Below, in pieces: positions 5,617-7,526 of a DNA stretch of 7,526 bases. A program made the position numbers and the translations under genes. Source of the DNA: an uncultured Clostridia bacterium (GTDB lineage Bacteria; Bacillota; Clostridia; Christensenellales; Borkfalkiaceae); the NCBI GenBank assembly GCA_944372565.1, contig CALVZR010000202.1, forward strand, positions 1-7,526, written 5' to 3'. The notes below the pieces were generated by a model. The model ran no database searches and was not told the origin of the DNA. It was given only the letters and a program-made list of their open reading frames with translations. Positions within the stretch are counted from its first letter, which is position 1. Every line of letters begins with the position of its first letter.

Positions 5617-7526
5617 ATGAAAAAAATTCTGAACTGGATTTTTGCCGGCGCGCTCGCCGTGAGCCTTACCGGGCTTGCGGTGACCGCCATCCCCGCGCGG
5701 GGCGAACCTACGGCAACGAGTTCGCTGATCGCCGCGGAAGAGGGCGTGAACGTTACGCCCGCGAGCGGCGCCGCGAACGCCTATACGGGCGAAATCCGCA
5801 CGGGGCTTTTGATCGAAAGTTCGGCGTCGGGCGCAGGATTTACGTTCAACGACGAGTTTTCCGGCACGTTTGAAACGGATTTCCGTGTCTTTACGGACGA
5901 AACCTATGAAGAAGGCTCGTATTCCGGCGCGAATTTTCTGCCGACGTACGGCGTGACCGAACTGACCTTCACCTTCACCGACGCGGCGGACGCGGACAAC
6001 ACCTTCGACGTGGTGTTTGAAAACGATTCCGATCTCCGCGCGCTGCCGCAGGTTTACGTGCGGACGGGCGGACAGAGCGCGGGCATTTACTACCGCGCCC
6101 GCATGCAGTGGAATAACAGCGCGGATTCGGACTACGGCGACGGGTATCACTACTACGGGGAATACAACATCGCCAACAACGAAACCAAACTCGCCAACGG
6201 CGACGGCATGTACACCTATATCTTGGACAGCACGTTCGCCAACCTCGCGTGGTATAAAGACGAACTCGTAAAAGAGAGCGATTCCGTGCTCTTCGGGTTC
6301 GACGCGCAGGACATGAGCGTTTACGTGCGCAGCCGCGACGCGAAGATCACCGTATGGGATTTTTCCGAACTCTTTAACGACGGCGCGACCATCGGCGCCA
6401 CGCTTTCGGGTTTTGAAAACTATACCGTTTCCGTCCGCTTTACGGGCGTAAACGAGGCGGAAGGCGCGAAGATGGCCATCTATTCCCTGTGCGGGGAGGA
6501 TTTAAGCGGCGCGGAATTCGCGGGGACGGGAGCGCCCGCGGTCAAGGCGGAAGCGCCCGCGTATCTTTTGCTCAACGAATCCGCTGCCGTTCCCAGACCG
6601 TATGCGTTCGACCTCGCGGATAAAACGATCGCCGCGGAAAACGTTTCCGTTTCCGTGACCGGTCCTTCGGGAGAGGTAGCCGTTTCGGGGCTGACCGACG
6701 GCAAATACGCCGACGGCGCGAGTTTCACGCCCACGGAGGCGGGCGAATACACGGTGACTTATTCCGTGACAGATTCGAACAACGTGAGCGGATCCGCATC
6801 CTTCAAGGTGAACGCGTATCTTTCCCTGCCGCAGACCGATTTCGACTTCGATTTCGACTTTACGGACCTCACGGTGGGCGCGGGCAACACGCTGACCTTT
6901 GAAATGCCCTCCGTTTCCAACAGCCTTATTTCCGTGAGCGTAAACGCCGCCCTGTATCAGGGCGAAACGCTCGTGGAGGAATTCGAGGACGACAGTTTCT
7001 CCTACACCTTCGCGGCGGCGGGAGAATACACCTTGACTTATACCGTTCCCCAAACGGGGGAAACGCGCTCCGCGAAGATCACGGTGAGCGAAAGCGAGCC
7101 GCTGTTCACGTTTGCGGACACGCAGGCTTCCTATTATAACGTAGGCGACGCGGTGGAGATCGTCTCCGCGACGGCGGCGCTCAACGGAACGAGCGCGGCG
7201 TGCTCTTCCGTGGTGGAATTCCCCGACGGAACGAGATATACGAACGATTACTTCATCGCCACGCAGGCGGGCGTTTACCGCATCGTCTATTCCGCGACGA
7301 TCGGCGGCGTGATCTATCAGACCGAACGCTCCTTTGTTGCGGCGATGAACGCCTCTTCGATGTTTGAAGTCATTTCCAACGCGGAAATCGAAACGGGCGC
7401 CGCGTCCAACTATGCGGACGACGCTTTCGGCGTGAAAGTGACCACGAGCGGCACGGGCAGCATCCGCTATTCCCTGCCCGTCAACTTCGAAAATAAAACG
7501 CGGGACGACGTGTTCCTCGAATTCTA
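5617..7526 (+). CDS. Secreted multidomain protein with Ig-like repeats, 3' end outside the window
   Basis: The frame is open for 636 codons to the right edge with no stop, so the product is incomplete. Residues 1 to about 29 form a signal peptide (basic MKK, hydrophobic core, cleavage probably near AIPARG), with no lipobox. Residues ~70-250 are aromatic- and Thr-rich, with beta-strand patterns such as ELTFTFTD; this may be a lectin- or LamG-like carbohydrate-binding fold, but I do not recognise a family. From ~310 come at least three bacterial Ig-like/PKD-like repeats whose closing strands read GEYTVTYSVTD (376-386), GEYTLTYTV (469-477) and GVYRIVYSA (552-560), 83-93 residues apart. A TDFDFDFDFTD stretch sits at 407-417. 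A further domain begins near 585. The gene follows the permeases by 19 bases, suggesting a role in surface binding or degradation of the transported glycan. A catalytic or anchor domain could lie beyond the edge. Confidence 0.82.
   Translation, partial: MKKILNWIFAGALAVSLTGLAVTAIPARGEPTATSSLIAAEEGVNVTPASGAANAYTGEIRTGLLIESSASGAGFTFNDEFSGTFETDFRVFTDETYEEGSYSGANFLPTYGVTELTFTFTDAADADNTFDVVFENDSDLRALPQVYVRTGGQSAGIYYRARMQWNNSADSDYGDGYHYYGEYNIANNETKLANGDGMYTYILDSTFANLAWYKDELVKESDSVLFGFDAQDMSVYVRSRDAKITVWDFSELFNDGATIGATLSGFENYTVSVRFTGVNEAEGAKMAIYSLCGEDLSGAEFAGTGAPAVKAEAPAYLLLNESAAVPRPYAFDLADKTIAAENVSVSVTGPSGEVAVSGLTDGKYADGASFTPTEAGEYTVTYSVTDSNNVSGSASFKVNAYLSLPQTDFDFDFDFTDLTVGAGNTLTFEMPSVSNSLISVSVNAALYQGETLVEEFEDDSFSYTFAAAGEYTLTYTVPQTGETRSAKITVSESEPLFTFADTQASYYNVGDAVEIVSATAALNGTSAACSSVVEFPDGTRYTNDYFIATQAGVYRIVYSATIGGVIYQTERSFVAAMNASSMFEVISNAEIETGAASNYADDAFGVKVTTSGTGSIRYSLPVNFENKTRDDVFLEF

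Overview
The window looks like part of a chromosome of an uncultured, probably gut-associated member of the Firmicutes (Clostridia, possibly Christensenellales-like). This is an inference. It rests on AGGAGG-type ribosome-binding sites, a lipoprotein solute-binding protein paired with CUT1-type permeases but no adjacent ATPase, fairly GC-rich genes with very AT-rich intergenic DNA, and a secreted protein with bacterial Ig-like repeats. All supportable genes lie on the + strand. No RNA gene, CRISPR array, insertion sequence or phage gene was seen.

Positions 1-724 hold no gene I can support. The first ~185 bases are GC-rich and contain a perfect 16-bp hairpin. Then comes an AT-rich block of about 500 bases with a likely intrinsic terminator (336-365), four 11-bp units containing helically phased A-tracts (400-443, predicted to be bent DNA), and a putative extended -10 promoter (634-642). 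The promoter is overlapped by a direct repeat at 21-bp spacing and flanked by an inverted repeat.

Positions 725-1672 encode a DUF1861-family protein. That family is related to GH130-like and Leishmania GT108 mannoside phosphorylases, with a probable beta-propeller fold. After a 166-base gap with two hairpins come a lipoprotein sugar-binding protein (1839-3497), a 13-bp intercistronic hairpin, two CUT1-type permeases overlapping by 14 bases (3584-4597 and 4584-5597), and a secreted multidomain protein that runs off the right edge (5617-7526+).

The simplest reading is a carbohydrate utilisation locus. The lipoprotein captures an oligosaccharide outside the cell, the two permeases import it using an ATPase encoded elsewhere (MsmX/MsmK style), and the DUF1861 protein processes a glycoside in the cytoplasm, possibly by phosphorolysis of a mannoside. 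The large secreted protein may bind or present the polysaccharide at the surface. The substrate is not established by the sequence. The most unusual signals are the phased A-tract array and operator-like repeats upstream, the orphan transporter paired with a DUF1861 enzyme, and the unrecognised N-terminal module of the last protein.
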